Assembly (NCBI GenBank): GCA_021787475.1
Contig: JAJYLW010000017.1
Location: forward strand, 1-32,730
From: Actinomycetes bacterium
Lineage (GTDB): Bacteria; Actinomycetota; Thermoleophilia; BMS3ABIN01
Direction: 5' to 3'
Length of the DNA: 32,730 nt
Shown: one piece after another, positions 21,793-29,708 of the stretch
Layout: every line of letters begins with the position of its first letter
How positions within the stretch are numbered: the stretch's first letter is position 1
Translations under genes and position numbers: made by a program
Notes under the pieces: model-generated
Told to the model about the DNA's origin: nothing
Databases searched by the model: none
The model's input: the letters and a program-made list of their open reading frames with translations, nothing else

Positions 21793-23037
21793 CCGCTCTT
21801 CCGCCTCGGCCGCAACGGCGCCGGTTTCTGCCCGACCCGGAGCGGGTAATGTATGCCTGCGCAAGGCGAGGAAGCCATAGGCGGCCGCAGTCAGGGCGGC
21901 CAGCCCGCCGGCCGCCATTGCCCAGCGGGGGCTGGAGTACTCTCCGATCCAGCCGATCACGGGGCTTCCCACCGGGGTCGAGCCCAGGAAGGCGACTGTC
22001 CAGAGCGACATCACCCGGCTGCGCATCTGGGGCGCGCTTTCCAGCTGCAGGGTGGCGTTACTGAGCGAGGTGAAGCTGATGGAACAGGCCCCGACAGCCA
22101 CCATCGCCGCCACCGCCAAGGGCAGGGTTGGCGACATGGCGGCGAGCAGTATTGCCGCGCCGAAAGCCAGCGCCGCGCTGGCGATGCCAAACGGGGAGCG
22201 CCTGCGCCTGCCGGCCGTTGCCAAGCCGCCAAGCACGGCGCCGATGCCCATTGCCGAGGTCAGTATGGCGTATGCGTTGGCGCTGCCGTGGAAGGTGAAC
22301 TTGGCGATCAGCGGCAACGTTACCTGGAACTCATAAGTCAGCGTGCCAATAATTCCCATCATTATCAAAACATCCCTCAGCAGCGGCGTCCGGCGCACGT
22401 AACGGAATCCCTGGCGCAACTGGCCTTTCAGGCGTTTAATCGGGTCTGTGCGGTGAAGCTCGTCTCCGCGCATCAGAAACAGGCAGACGAGGACCGCCAT
22501 AAATGACGCCGAGTTAATGAAAAAGCAGGGAGCGAAACCGATGCCGGCAATCAGAACGCCGGCAATCGCCGGCCCGATCACGCGCGTCAGATTGATCTCG
22601 GTTGAATTGAGGGTGACGGCGTTCCTGAGCGCATCGCGGCCGACAAGCTCCAGCACGAACGACTGGCGGGTGGGGTTGTCAACCGTATTGGTTAGCCCGT
22701 ACGAGATGGCCAGGATGTAAATCATCCACAACCTGATGGCGCCCGTGGCCACCAGGACCGCCAGCGCCAGCGCCAGTGTGGCGGCCACAGATTGGGTGAT
22801 GAAGAGAATCCTGCGCTTGGAAAAACGGTCTGCGATCACGCCGGCGGCGGGAGCGAGGAGCAGCACCGGCAGAAACTGAAGCGCCGTTACCAGGCCGAGC
22901 GCAGTGCCCGACCCGGTCAGGGTCAGCACCAGCCAGGCCTGGCCGATTGATTGCATCCAGGTGCCCGACAGCGAGATTCCCTGCCCGATGAAATAAAGGC
23001 GGTAGTTGCGGATATGGAGCGATGAGAACGTGCTCAA
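21784..23037 (-). CDS. MFS exporter of the EntS/MFS_3 type
   Basis: A 417-residue major facilitator protein with 10-12 predicted helices. The N-terminal signature LHIRNYRLYFIGQGISLSGT and the loop 2-3 motif GVIADRFSKRRIL (about 65-77) fit the enterobactin-exporter-like MFS_3 group. DNPTRQSFVLELV is also typical of it. The substrate is unknown. TTG 23037 has no ribosome site, and the frame stays open upstream (RALRKYG), so the true start is uncertain. It ends tail-to-tail with the glycosylase gene, overlapping by nine bases. Confidence 0.88.
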   Translation of the reverse strand: MSTFSSLHIRNYRLYFIGQGISLSGTWMQSIGQAWLVLTLTGSGTALGLVTALQFLPVLLLAPAAGVIADRFSKRRILFITQSVAATLALALAVLVATGAIRLWMIYILAISYGLTNTVDNPTRQSFVLELVGRDALRNAVTLNSTEINLTRVIGPAIAGVLIAGIGFAPCFFINSASFMAVLVCLFLMRGDELHRTDPIKRLKGQLRQGFRYVRRTPLLRDVLIMMGIIGTLTYEFQVTLPLIAKFTFHGSANAYAILTSAMGIGAVLGGLATAGRRRRSPFGIASAALAFGAAILLAAMSPTLPLAVAAMVAVGACSISFTSLSNATLQLESAPQMRSRVMSLWTVAFLGSTPVGSPVIGWIGEYSSPRWAMAAGGLAALTAAAYGFLALRRHTLPAPGRAETGAVAAEAEERSL

Positions 23038-23271
23038 GCCGTATTTTCTCAGTGCTCTAACTATCGTCCATCCGCTTTCAAAAAAGCCGCCTGAAAAAAC
23101 CAGGCAAAGTTAAACAAGAATGTGGATTGTTGCTCAGACTGCGGAAGTTTCAGCCTTATGATGCATAAGCAAATATCATAGATCAGCCCGGCAGCGATGT
23201 AAAAACGCCGGAGGAGAATATTGGTTAGCCGCTTTTTTAAAGCAACGCGGCGGAGCGTTCGCCGATATGTC

Positions 23272-23420
23272 CTAGAGATTTGCGTCCCAGCGGAACCACT
23301 TGATGCCGATCCAACAGAAAACAAGGATGTAGCCGGCGCTTGCCTGCGGATCGAGGCCGACGGTGGGCTCGTCCAGCATCACCAGGGGCGGGTTATGCAA
23401 ATGTCGCTGAGGCCGCGTAT
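23272..23420 (-). pseudogene. ABC-2 exporter remnant: ATPase fragment fused to permease tail
   Basis: On the minus strand one frame encodes LHNPPLVMLDEPTVGLDPQ (Walker B and D-loop of a DrrA-type ATPase), followed within two residues by AGYILVFCWIGIKWFRWDAN and a TAG stop (23274-23272). The second part is the last helix and C-terminus of an ABC-2 permease. An in-frame deletion joining two adjacent genes explains this. Walker A, the signature motif and most of the permease are gone, so no transporter can be made. Confidence 0.75.
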
Positions 23421-23530
23421 CTCCGTTTGGGGGTTACGGTTTTGCCGCCATCCGCTTTTTCCCTTTTTACTGCCTTCCGATCTTCAAGTGCAAGGCTAAA
23501 ATAATTGCAAGCGCCCTCGCTGGCAACTGA

Positions 23531-23888
23531 CTATTCGCCTCTTTCAATGACGGCCCGAAGACAAGCAGGGCCGTCGATGATTCTTGCCTGCTCTTCCTCT
23601 GAAGCCGACCTGACCCGCGACACCAGCGGCGCATAGATATCCGTCTTGGCATTTTTGACATAACGATTCACTTTTTCATCGAGAGAAATGCGGGTGATGC
23701 GGCGGTCGGCGGCGTCGCCTGAACGCCGGACAATTCCGCCGCTCAAGCCTATCGACGATGCCCGAGACGGTGCTGTGAGAAAGGCTCATTCTCGCGCTGA
23801 GCGATTTCAGGCTGAGGCCGTCGTACGGGTCAGCTCCAGCACCAGCAGTTGCTAGACGACGCATATTTGATAGCTGGGTCCAGATCAA
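23531..23888 (-). pseudogene. MarR-family regulator, broken
   Basis: The winged-helix core is visible: SLKSLSARMSLSHSTVSGIV and DRLERR in one frame, then IVRRSGDAADRRITRISLDE (the wing) in another, so a frameshift lies near 23720-23750. Upstream, the helix expected before the core reads QLLVLELT in a third frame just after an in-frame TAG. At least two lesions make this a true pseudogene. It precedes the ABC-2 remnant on the same strand, as in MarR-controlled efflux operons. Confidence 0.78.
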
Positions 23889-23936
23889 TATGACATACCG
23901 GGGAAAAGACCAAGATATCCCTCTTGAATGGGAAGC

Positions 23937-24350
23937 TCAGGGTGAAGGATGAGCAGTTGCCTCCACGGCTTCTGCGGTCAACCCGTCGAGCGATTCCAGC
24001 ACCAGATCCGCAGCCGCAAGAGCGTCCGGTTCAGGCGGCAGCGCCCGGTTGGGAATGGCAATCACCTTCATCGCCGCCGCCACAGCGGCGCGGATGCCGT
24101 TGCCGGAGTCCTCGATGGCGACACACCCGGCGGCACTGGCGCCCAGCCTGCGGGCCGCCTCCAGGTAAACGTCCGGGCTGGGCTTTCCCCGGGCCACTTT
24201 CTCCGAGGAGACGACCGCCTGGAAAAAGTTCCTCATTTTGGCAAGATCAAGCACCAGGCCAATCAGCTCCCTGTTGGATTAGGAAGCGAGTAATCTCGGG
24301 AGGCCGGCCGCAGCCAATTTCTCATGTTTAAAAATCCACGCAGCGGAAAA
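23937..24350 (-). pseudogene. HAD-superfamily phosphatase/phosphoglucomutase-like, 5'-truncated with a stop
   Basis: The C-terminal two thirds of a beta-phosphoglucomutase-like HAD protein are clear: KPSPDVYLEAARRLG and VAIEDSGNGIRAAVAAAMKV, with the motif IV acidic residues. Upstream the frame continues with HEKLAAAGLPRLLAS, then a TAA (24281-24279), then SNRELIGLVLDLAKMRNFF, which is where family members have a serine or threonine. The N-terminal DxD nucleophile and the cap domain are missing. Nothing indicates a functional start. Confidence 0.75.
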
Positions 24351-24360
24351 ACCGCCTTAA

Positions 24361-25185
24361 ATGCAGCTAATCAAACAACAAATAAATAAAACTTCGGCCA
24401 CCCGCCTGCGCGGCGGCAATCTGATGCCGCCTTTTGGCCTGGGCACCTGGCTGCTCACTTCTGACACCGCCGCAACCGTCGCTTACGCCCTTGAGCTTGG
24501 TTATCCCATGATTGACACTTCCAGCGACTACCGCACCCAGCCCGGCATCGGCGCCGCCCTCAGGATGACGGGGATCCGGCGCGAAAATATTTTCATATCA
24601 ACCAAGGTGGAAGAGGCTGACGACGCCTACGCCCGGACAAAGAACGATTTAAAGGAGTTGGGGCTTCAGTTTGCCGACTTGATGCTGATCCACCGGCCGC
24701 CGCTTGCCGGCGCTGGCGAGCGCCTGTGGGAAGGCCTGATCCGGGCGAGGGATGAAGGGCTTGCCCGCGATATCGGCGTCAGCAACTACTCGCCGGCGCT
24801 AATCGATGAGCTTGTCGACGCATCCGGAGAAATCCCCGCTGTCAACCAGATCGAATGGAGTCCTTTTGGCCACAGCGAAAAAATGAGGCGCTACTGCCTG
24901 GAGAAGAATATTGTTATCCAGGCATACAGCCCGCTGACGAGGGCCACGCGCCTCAATGACGCCGCCCTGATGCAGTTGGCGCAAAAATATCGCAAAACCG
25001 CGGCCCAGATTCTGATCCGCTGGAATATCCAGCAGGGAACGGTGCCAATTCCCAAGGCAAACCAAAAACATCACCTGGAAGAGAACATCAATGTCTTTGA
25101 TTTTGAGATCGGCAAGGACGACATTAAGCTGCTCAACGGCCTGAATGAAGGCTACTCATCGCTAGGATATCTGCCTTATATCTAG
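24361..25185 (+). CDS. Aldo/keto reductase
   Basis: A 274-residue NADPH-dependent oxidoreductase with the catalytic tetrad Asp52 and Tyr57 (MIDTSSDYR), Lys82 (ISTKVEE) and His111 (LMLIHRP). The start of the barrel is MPPFGLGTWLL. The cofactor region is GTVPIPKANQKHHLEENINV near 225-244, with the lysine that selects NADPH. It reduces aldehydes or ketones; the substrate is not predictable. ATG 24361 has no good ribosome site, and the next in-frame ATG (24424) would still keep the barrel start. It begins just beside the truncated end of the HAD pseudogene. Confidence 0.93.
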   Translation: MQLIKQQINKTSATRLRGGNLMPPFGLGTWLLTSDTAATVAYALELGYPMIDTSSDYRTQPGIGAALRMTGIRRENIFISTKVEEADDAYARTKNDLKELGLQFADLMLIHRPPLAGAGERLWEGLIRARDEGLARDIGVSNYSPALIDELVDASGEIPAVNQIEWSPFGHSEKMRRYCLEKNIVIQAYSPLTRATRLNDAALMQLAQKYRKTAAQILIRWNIQQGTVPIPKANQKHHLEENINVFDFEIGKDDIKLLNGLNEGYSSLGYLPYI

Positions 25186-25278
25186 CCGCCGCCAAACCCC
25201 TTTCAAAGAACAACCAGAGGCAGGCGCCCCCGGGGTGCCAACCGAATTGACGCCAGACGCGAGCTGGCCAAAATGCCG

Positions 25279-25307
25279 TTTTGATAATACGATTACTCAG
25301 TTATAAT
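25279..25307 (+). promoter_or_regulatory. Promoter of the two-component pair
   Basis: TTTTGA (25279-25284), 17 bases, and a consensus TATAAT (25302-25307). A transcript starting near 25314 would begin inside the listed TTG start codon (25310) of the kinase, which would favour GTG 25349 or ATG 25358 as the real start. Confidence 0.5.
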
Positions 25308-25309
25308 TA

Positions 25310-26518
25310 TTGAAAAAGTTTCTAAAAACTGGCACTGACAACTCTCTCGTGAACGACATGGCGCTGCAGCAACTGGAAAATACGCTAAAGGAGCGCGAGG
25401 AAGAGCTCGCCACCATCTATGAGAACGTGCCCATCCTGATGCTGATGGTGGACGAAGAGCGCCGGGTCCACAAGGTTAACCGGACTACAGAAATGTTCAC
25501 CGGCCGCCCCTTTGCCGAGCTTTCCGGCCTCCGGGGCGGCGAGGCGCTTGGTTGCGTTCACGCTGATGATGACCCCGCCGGATGCGGGTTTGGGCCCGAC
25601 TGCCGGGATTGCCCCGTACGTCTGACCATCTTAGATACGTTTCATACTGACGTCAACCACGACCAGGTGGAGGCAAGCCGGACGCTCAGGGTCAACGGAG
25701 AGGCGCAGGACTTGACCTTCCTTCTATCCACCACCAAACTGAAGATCAAGGGCGAGCCCAGGGTTCTGGTAACGCTTCAGGAGATCACCGCCCTCAAGCG
25801 CAATGAGGTCCGGCTCAAAGAAACCATGGCCAGGCTGAAGCGGTCCAATGAAGACCTTGAGCAGTTTGCTTTTGTCGCCTCGCACGACTTACAAGAGCCG
25901 CTCCGGATGATCGCCAGCTACGTAGATCTTCTGGCCGAGCGGTACAAGGACAAGCTCGACGACGATGCGCGGGAGTTTATGGGCTTCGCCTCGGAGGGCG
26001 CTGCGCGGATGCAGGCGCTGATCGATGATCTGCTGCGATACTCGCGGCTCGGCAGCAGCGGCAAGGGGAATAAGCTCATCGACCCGGGAAAGTGCCTCGA
26101 CGCCGCCCTGGGCAATCTGCTTCTCAATATTGAGGAGACCGGGGCGGAAGTGACCCGGGGCGAGCTTCCCAAAATCATGGCAAACGGCTCTCACCTGACG
26201 CAGCTCTTCCAGAACCTGATCGGCAACGCCATCAATTTCCGCGGCGAGGAGCCGCCGCGGATTTATGTCAGCGCCAGCGAAACTGCCGCTGAATGGGAAT
26301 TTTCTGTCGCTGACAATGGCATCGGCATCAGGCCCGAGCAGCAGGAGCGCATCTTTCTTATCTTCCAGCGGCTTCATCCGCGCGGCACGTACCCAGGCAA
26401 CGGCATCGGCCTGGCCACTTCCAAACGAATTGCCGAGCAGCATGGCGGCCGCATCCGGGTCGAGTCCGAGCCCGGAAAGGGCAGCAAGTTCTTCTTCACT
26501 ATCGCCAAGGAGCTTTAA
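25310..26518 (+). CDS. PAS-domain histidine kinase with a four-cysteine cluster
   Basis: Up to 402 residues, with no membrane segment. A coiled-coil lead (about 18-37) precedes a PAS domain (about 36-160). It is interrupted by CVHADDDPAGCGFGPDCRDC with cysteines at 82, 92, 98 and 101, which could bind metal, an Fe-S cluster or form redox disulfides. The H-box is FVASHDLQEPLRMIASYVDL with His192, followed by the ATPase domain with N, G1 (VADNGIGIRP) and G2 (GNGIGLATSK) boxes. The type resembles kinases paired with Rcp1-like single-domain regulators, which follows here. TTG 25310 is only three bases from a TATAAT, so the start may be 25349 or 25358. Confidence 0.92.
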   Translation: MKKFLKTGTDNSLVNDMALQQLENTLKEREEELATIYENVPILMLMVDEERRVHKVNRTTEMFTGRPFAELSGLRGGEALGCVHADDDPAGCGFGPDCRDCPVRLTILDTFHTDVNHDQVEASRTLRVNGEAQDLTFLLSTTKLKIKGEPRVLVTLQEITALKRNEVRLKETMARLKRSNEDLEQFAFVASHDLQEPLRMIASYVDLLAERYKDKLDDDAREFMGFASEGAARMQALIDDLLRYSRLGSSGKGNKLIDPGKCLDAALGNLLLNIEETGAEVTRGELPKIMANGSHLTQLFQNLIGNAINFRGEEPPRIYVSASETAAEWEFSVADNGIGIRPEQQERIFLIFQRLHPRGTYPGNGIGLATSKRIAEQHGGRIRVESEPGKGSKFFFTIAKEL

Positions 26519-26521
26519 CAA

Positions 26522-26962
26522 ATGGAAGCAGCGAGTCCGGTTAGCATCCTCCTGGTTGAGGATAATCCCGCTGACGTGCGCCTCACCCGCGAGGCCCTAA
26601 AACAATGCCGGTTGATCAACACCCTTGATGTTGTCATGGACGGCGAGGCGGCGATGCGCTTCCTGAGGCACGAGGATGAGCACAGGGGGGCGGCCCGCCC
26701 TGATCTGATCCTGCTTGACCTAAACCTGCCGCTCAAGAGCGGCCAGGAGGTGCTGGCGGAGATCCGGGCAGACGAACTGCTGAAGATAATTCCGGTGGTG
26801 GTCCTTACCAGCTCAAAGTCCGGGGAGGACATCCTCGGCAGCTACCGCCTGAGCTGCAACTGCTACGTTGTTAAGCCAGTCAGGTTCGATCAATTTTCAG
26901 AAGTTGTCAGGGCAATAGAGGAATTCTGGTTCACTGTCGCGAAACTGCCAAAACTCAACTAA
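26522..26962 (+). CDS. Rcp1-like single-domain response regulator
   Basis: A 146-residue receiver domain without an output domain. Acidic pocket in [10 protein letters not shown] (Glu13/Asp14), phosphorylation site Asp66 in LILLDLNLP, conserved Thr/Ser in VVVLTSSKS and Lys in [10 protein letters not shown]. The [19 protein letters not shown] start is typical of the Rcp1 group that receives phosphate from phytochrome-type kinases. AAGGAG (26508-26513) lies within the end of the kinase gene, three bases separate the genes, and they are clearly coupled. The downstream partner of the phosphate relay is unknown. Confidence 0.95.
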   Translation: MEAASPVSILLVEDNPADVRLTREALKQCRLINTLDVVMDGEAAMRFLRHEDEHRGAARPDLILLDLNLPLKSGQEVLAEIRADELLKIIPVVVLTSSKSGEDILGSYRLSCNCYVVKPVRFDQFSEVVRAIEEFWFTVAKLPKLN

Positions 26963-27337
26963 TTTGACAGAAAGCTATTCCCGCCTGGTCATGCCATCAA
27001 CTGGTTGATGAAAAAGCAGCCGGCAAAACCGGTCATCACCAGCCGGCAATCATTAGTCCGCGGCTCTGGAGTTCGTTATAAAAATTATTTCATATCAATC
27101 TCCGCCTGAACCTGAAAGACGAGTGAAATCAGGACGCTTGTGGGAACTTTAAACCTTCCACAAGTTTTTACTCTATCACATGTCAACCACGGTAACGTCG
27201 AAGCAAGAAGTTGATTTTGCCTGGGGCGCAATCGGGCACCTAACGCCGCACGACGAACGTCTACCACGCGGTCGCCTGCCGCCGGCGATAGTCACGATGA
27301 TCTAGAAGAATCTTCTTACACTCTCGACTCTATCTCC
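26963..27337. other. Intergenic region with hairpins
   Basis: No gene is supported here. It holds a short CATCAAC/GTTGATG palindrome (26995-27010), a GCCGGC/GCCGGC stem (27019-27047) and the terminator at 27137-27170. The rest, up to the promoter of the second cold-shock gene, shows no recognisable structure. Confidence 0.5.
27137..27170 (+). terminator. Intrinsic terminator after the two-component genes
   Basis: CTTGTGG plus AA (one bulged G) pairs with TTCCACAAG (27156-27164) and is followed by TTTTT. It lies about 175 bases beyond the response-regulator stop. Confidence 0.65.
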
Positions 27338-27366
27338 TTGTTTTCCTGCTTAAACTCGACTATAGT
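27338..27366 (+). promoter_or_regulatory. Promoter of cold-shock gene 2
   Basis: TTGTTT (27338-27343), 17 bases, TATAGT (27361-27366). A start near 27373 places a CTCGC/GCGAG hairpin (27375-27389) at the 5' end, with a leader of about 100 bases. This mirrors the arrangement at the first cold-shock gene. Confidence 0.65.
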
Positions 27367-27471
27367 TAATGAGGCTCGCAAAGAGCGAGTGAGAATTGGT
27401 TTTAGTACTTGCTGTTCTTATCTGCTGGATTTCAAGTACTTTTGCCCGGGTCGGTGAGAGGAGGAAGAATC

Positions 27472-27675
27472 TTGCCAGAAGGAACAGTCAAATGGTTCTC
27501 AGATCAGAAAGGCTTCGGCTTTATTGAGCGTGAGAACGGCAGTGATCTGTTTGTACACTTTTCTGAGATCAAGAGCGAGGGTTTCAAGACTCTAGCCGAA
27601 GGTCAGAAAGTGACGTTCGAAGCCGGTGAGGGCCCCAAAGGGCCACAGGCGACGAACGTACAGATCGTTTCGTAA
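27472..27675 (+). CDS. CspA-family cold-shock protein 2
   Basis: A 67-residue OB-fold protein with RNP1 KGFGFIE and RNP2 DLFVHFSEI, differing from the protein at 10273-10473 at about ten positions. The start is TTG 27472 with GAGGAGGAAG upstream, and the first codons are almost identical in DNA to the other copy. It should bind single-stranded RNA. Own promoter and terminator make it monocistronic. The two copies probably arose by duplication and are kept under separate control. Confidence 0.96.
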   Translation: MPEGTVKWFSDQKGFGFIERENGSDLFVHFSEIKSEGFKTLAEGQKVTFEAGEGPKGPQATNVQIVS

Positions 27676-27700
27676 TTGCCATCACAGCTATGAGCATAAA

Positions 27701-27728
27701 GCCCTCCCTCTTTCGGGAGGGCTTTTTT
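27701..27728 (+). terminator. Terminator of cold-shock gene 2
   Basis: Perfect 8-bp stem GCCCTCCC/GGGAGGGC with a six-base loop, followed by TTTTTT. Confidence 0.92.
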
Positions 27729-27797
27729 GTGCGCGCATGAACTCGACATCCTCGAATCCCTCCGTCTCATACATTCTTTGCTGTCATCGATACAAGA

Positions 27798-27826
27798 AGC
27801 AAAAAAATGGCTCAACCCAGCCATTT
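27798..27826 (-). terminator. Minus-strand intrinsic terminator
   Basis: On the minus strand AAATGGCT (27826-27819), loop GGGTTG, AGCCATTT (27812-27805) and then a T-run. It is placed to end transcription of the hydrolase and the small ORF at 27945-28073. Confidence 0.75.
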
Positions 27827-27944
27827 CAGGTCAACAAATGTGGACTCTGTAGTGCGTTATCCGAACTTTTATGTTCTAAATCAGCTCGGGGAAGCGGTAA
27901 AGAAGATTTCTGCATAACCACTTGCTAACACTCTAAATCATCCA

Positions 27945-28073
27945 TTAGGCCTCTTCAGTGGTCATAAGAAAAAATGGATAAGCAAAGAACAGACTTATAA
28001 TCCAGTAGGGATGCTGACGCAACCAGTCCCAAAAGTCAGAGTAAACTTGCCCAGTGGTTTTATCGACTCTCAT
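27945..28073 (-). CDS. Small single-helix membrane protein (42 residues), unknown
   Basis: This ORF is too short for usual callers. It starts at ATG (28073-28071), four bases after GGAAGG, and ends at TAA. It begins MRVDKTTGQVYSDFWDW and has one hydrophobic helix of about 16 residues (YWIISLFFAYPFFLMT) before a short acidic end. It lies 51 bases after the hydrolase stop on the same strand and before a minus-strand terminator. I do not recognise it. Confidence 0.5.
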   Translation of the reverse strand: MRVDKTTGQVYSDFWDWLRQHPYWIISLFFAYPFFLMTTEEA

Positions 28074-28124
28074 TGAACCTTCCAATCATCATAATCTAAT
28101 CATGCTTTCGATCATTCCCTTTTA

Positions 28125-28832
28125 TTACTGTTGTTCCTCTAGGAATTTTTTAACTTCACTGATAAACTCTTTCACTTTCCAAATCGGGAATAGATGGCCA
28201 TCGTCAAAACCGACCATTTTTGATACTTTAATACCGGCGTGCATTTCCTCGGCAATTGTATATGGAGCAATCTTATCCTTCCTTCCATGCAGAATGAGCG
28301 TCGGCACTTCGATCTTCTCCAGGCTTCCCGTACGGTCATAACTACGTGAGGCTTCAAGTTGCCGTGCTTTCGCGAAATCAGGCTGAGGATACTTACTTTT
28401 GAAAACCGGCAGTCTGGATAATGCATTTAGAAATTTGAATCGACCTGTCTTGACGGCCCTGCATCCAGTTGATGCAAGTATCAGCCTTTTTACTGTGCCC
28501 GGATGTTGCAGAGCCAGTGCCAGAGCAATTCTGCCTCCCATGGATATAATACCCAAGACGTTTGCCTGCTTGATCCCACATGCCTCCATAAGCTTCGCGG
28601 TGTCATCTGCCATCACTTCAATCGAATATGGGATATCGGGTTTATCGCTCCTGCCTGCTCCGCGATTATCAAACGCCAAAACTTTGTAGCTTTCCGAAAG
28701 CCTGGGAATCCATTTCACCATTTTTCCAGCCGATATCGTAAACACCATGGGGGATTCGAACTTTCTGCATCCGGCCTTGATATAACAAATACAGTATAGT
28801 ATTAATATGATATGTGGGAAGTATATGAGCAC
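28125..28832 (-). CDS. Alpha/beta hydrolase with a damaged or truncated N-terminus
   Basis: The fold and catalytic triad are present: nucleophile Ser in GIISMGGRIAL, acid Asp in LHGRKDKIAP and His in DDGHLFP. YKVLAFDNRGAGRSDKP is also typical. The N-terminal part, however, should contain an HG oxyanion-hole motif. Here the region reads YIKAG, then PMVFTISAGKMVKW, with that motif missing. The first 14 residues from GTG 28832 are AT-rich and unlike the family, and overlap the toxin gene by 21 bases. The real start may be ATG 28748, or the gene may have lost its 5' end. DNA here is AT-richer than in neighbouring regions. Confidence 0.72.
   Translation of the reverse strand: MLIYFPHIILILYCICYIKAGCRKFESPMVFTISAGKMVKWIPRLSESYKVLAFDNRGAGRSDKPDIPYSIEVMADDTAKLMEACGIKQANVLGIISMGGRIALALALQHPGTVKRLILASTGCRAVKTGRFKFLNALSRLPVFKSKYPQPDFAKARQLEASRSYDRTGSLEKIEVPTLILHGRKDKIAPYTIAEEMHAGIKVSKMVGFDDGHLFPIWKVKEFISEVKKFLEEQQ
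28777..28805 (+). promoter_or_regulatory. Toxin-antitoxin promoter and possible operator
   Basis: TTGATA (28777-28782), 17 bases, TATTAA (28800-28805). The -10 box is inside the palindrome TATTAATA (28800-28807), a possible autorepression site. The expected start, about 28812, coincides with the toxin ATG, so the mRNA may be leaderless. Confidence 0.6.
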
Positions 28833-29096
28833 CGACGGGCCGATAAATCTCTTAAAAAAGCGCCAGGCGAAGTCTTAAAACGCTACGAGAAATGGAAAGA
28901 CATCGTCAAGGTCTCCGGTCCTTCGGGTTTACGTAAAATCAAAGGTTTTCACGACGAGAATCTGAAGGGAGAGTGGAGAAGCCACAGATCTTCAAGGCTG
29001 AGCCTTGGCTTCAGAGTTATTTACCGTATAGAGGCACAACAAGTCTTGGTCGAAGTTGTCGATTTAACGGCGCATGATTACCGGAGGAAAAAATGA
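28812..29096 (+). CDS. RelE/HigB-like toxin
   Basis: A 94-residue protein of the RelE/ParE superfamily. Conserved features are a basic helix (HRRADKSLKKAP), LRKIKGFHDENLKGEWRSHR, and the C-terminal strand SLGFRVIYRIEAQQVLVEVV with the arginine and tyrosine expected of ribosome-dependent mRNA interferases. The antitoxin follows with a four-base overlap (ATGA); the toxin-first order is that of HigBA modules. No ribosome site precedes ATG 28812, and a promoter places +1 at about this base. Confidence 0.9.
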   Translation: MWEVYEHRRADKSLKKAPGEVLKRYEKWKDIVKVSGPSGLRKIKGFHDENLKGEWRSHRSSRLSLGFRVIYRIEAQQVLVEVVDLTAHDYRRKK

Positions 29097-29353
29097 AGAA
29101 CTATCAGAAGGCAATAAAGAGGATAGAGGTTTCGGTGGGAGAATCCGTGAGGATAATTCGAGAGCTTCAGGGCTTTAGTCAGAACCGGCTTTCCGAACTG
29201 ACCGGCATTCCTCAGTCGACCCTGTCTGCTATAGAGAACGATAGAGTGAGGCTAGGAGTGGAGAGAGCAAAAGTTCTCGCCCGCGCCCTGGATTGCCATC
29301 CCGCCGTTCTGGTGTTTCCAGGCTGGGATGTTGACGAAGAAGCAGCGGCATGA
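29093..29353 (+). CDS. XRE-family antitoxin (HigA-like)
   Basis: An 86-residue helix-turn-helix protein. The HTH is at about 18-72: IIRELQGFSQNRLSELTGIP then STLSAIENDRVRLGVERA. It should neutralise the preceding toxin and repress the shared promoter. GGAGGAAAAA (29080-29089) provides a ribosome site inside the end of the toxin gene. Confidence 0.92.
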   Translation: MKNYQKAIKRIEVSVGESVRIIRELQGFSQNRLSELTGIPQSTLSAIENDRVRLGVERAKVLARALDCHPAVLVFPGWDVDEEAAA

Positions 29354-29708
29354 CCCAAGACGACGTCAGGCTGATGGACTAAGACGAACCCGCCGCGACG
29401 AGGTCATTCAGAGCCAAAAGCTCGAATTGCATCCCATCAGGTCCACCAAATCAAGTAGTTGATAAAATGCTATAGGGTATAAGGATGTGCAATGCGTGGA
29501 CCACTTTTAACCCGCCAAGCTTCATCCCCTTTTCAAGCATCCTGATGCTTGGTTGATCCATTAATGATTTGTGATTACAATCTCCGCCTCGTCTCGCTTG
29601 CTAGCCCAATAATTACGGAACAGCTAGAGGATGCCGTCCCAGAATAATCACCCAACTCTGATAAAGCTTAGAGCTTAGAAAGCCAATAACAAAAGAGAGT
29701 GGGTAGAC
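29354..29708. other. Intergenic region upstream of the repeat protein
   Basis: No gene is supported. It contains a perfect CAAGCATC/GATGCTTG hairpin (29534-29551) and a promoter (29553-29581) for the large repeat gene. The first 100 bases after the antitoxin show only short, unconvincing ORFs. Confidence 0.5.
29553..29581 (+). promoter_or_regulatory. Promoter of the repeat-protein gene
   Basis: TTGATC (29553-29558), 17 bases, TACAAT (29576-29581), giving a leader of about 120 bases. A hairpin (29534-29551) ends directly before the -35 box and could be an operator. Confidence 0.55.

Noticed and set aside
23061-23324. 87-codon minus-strand ORF upstream of the MFS gene
   Set aside because: It has no similarity or ribosome site and its 3' half covers non-coding, hairpin-containing sequence. 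The recognisable protein there is the ABC remnant in another frame.
28745-28775. tRNA-like T-arm sequence GTTCGAATCCCCC on the minus strand
   Set aside because: Flanking bases do not form the T stem and no acceptor, D or anticodon arms are present. It is part of the hydrolase coding sequence.
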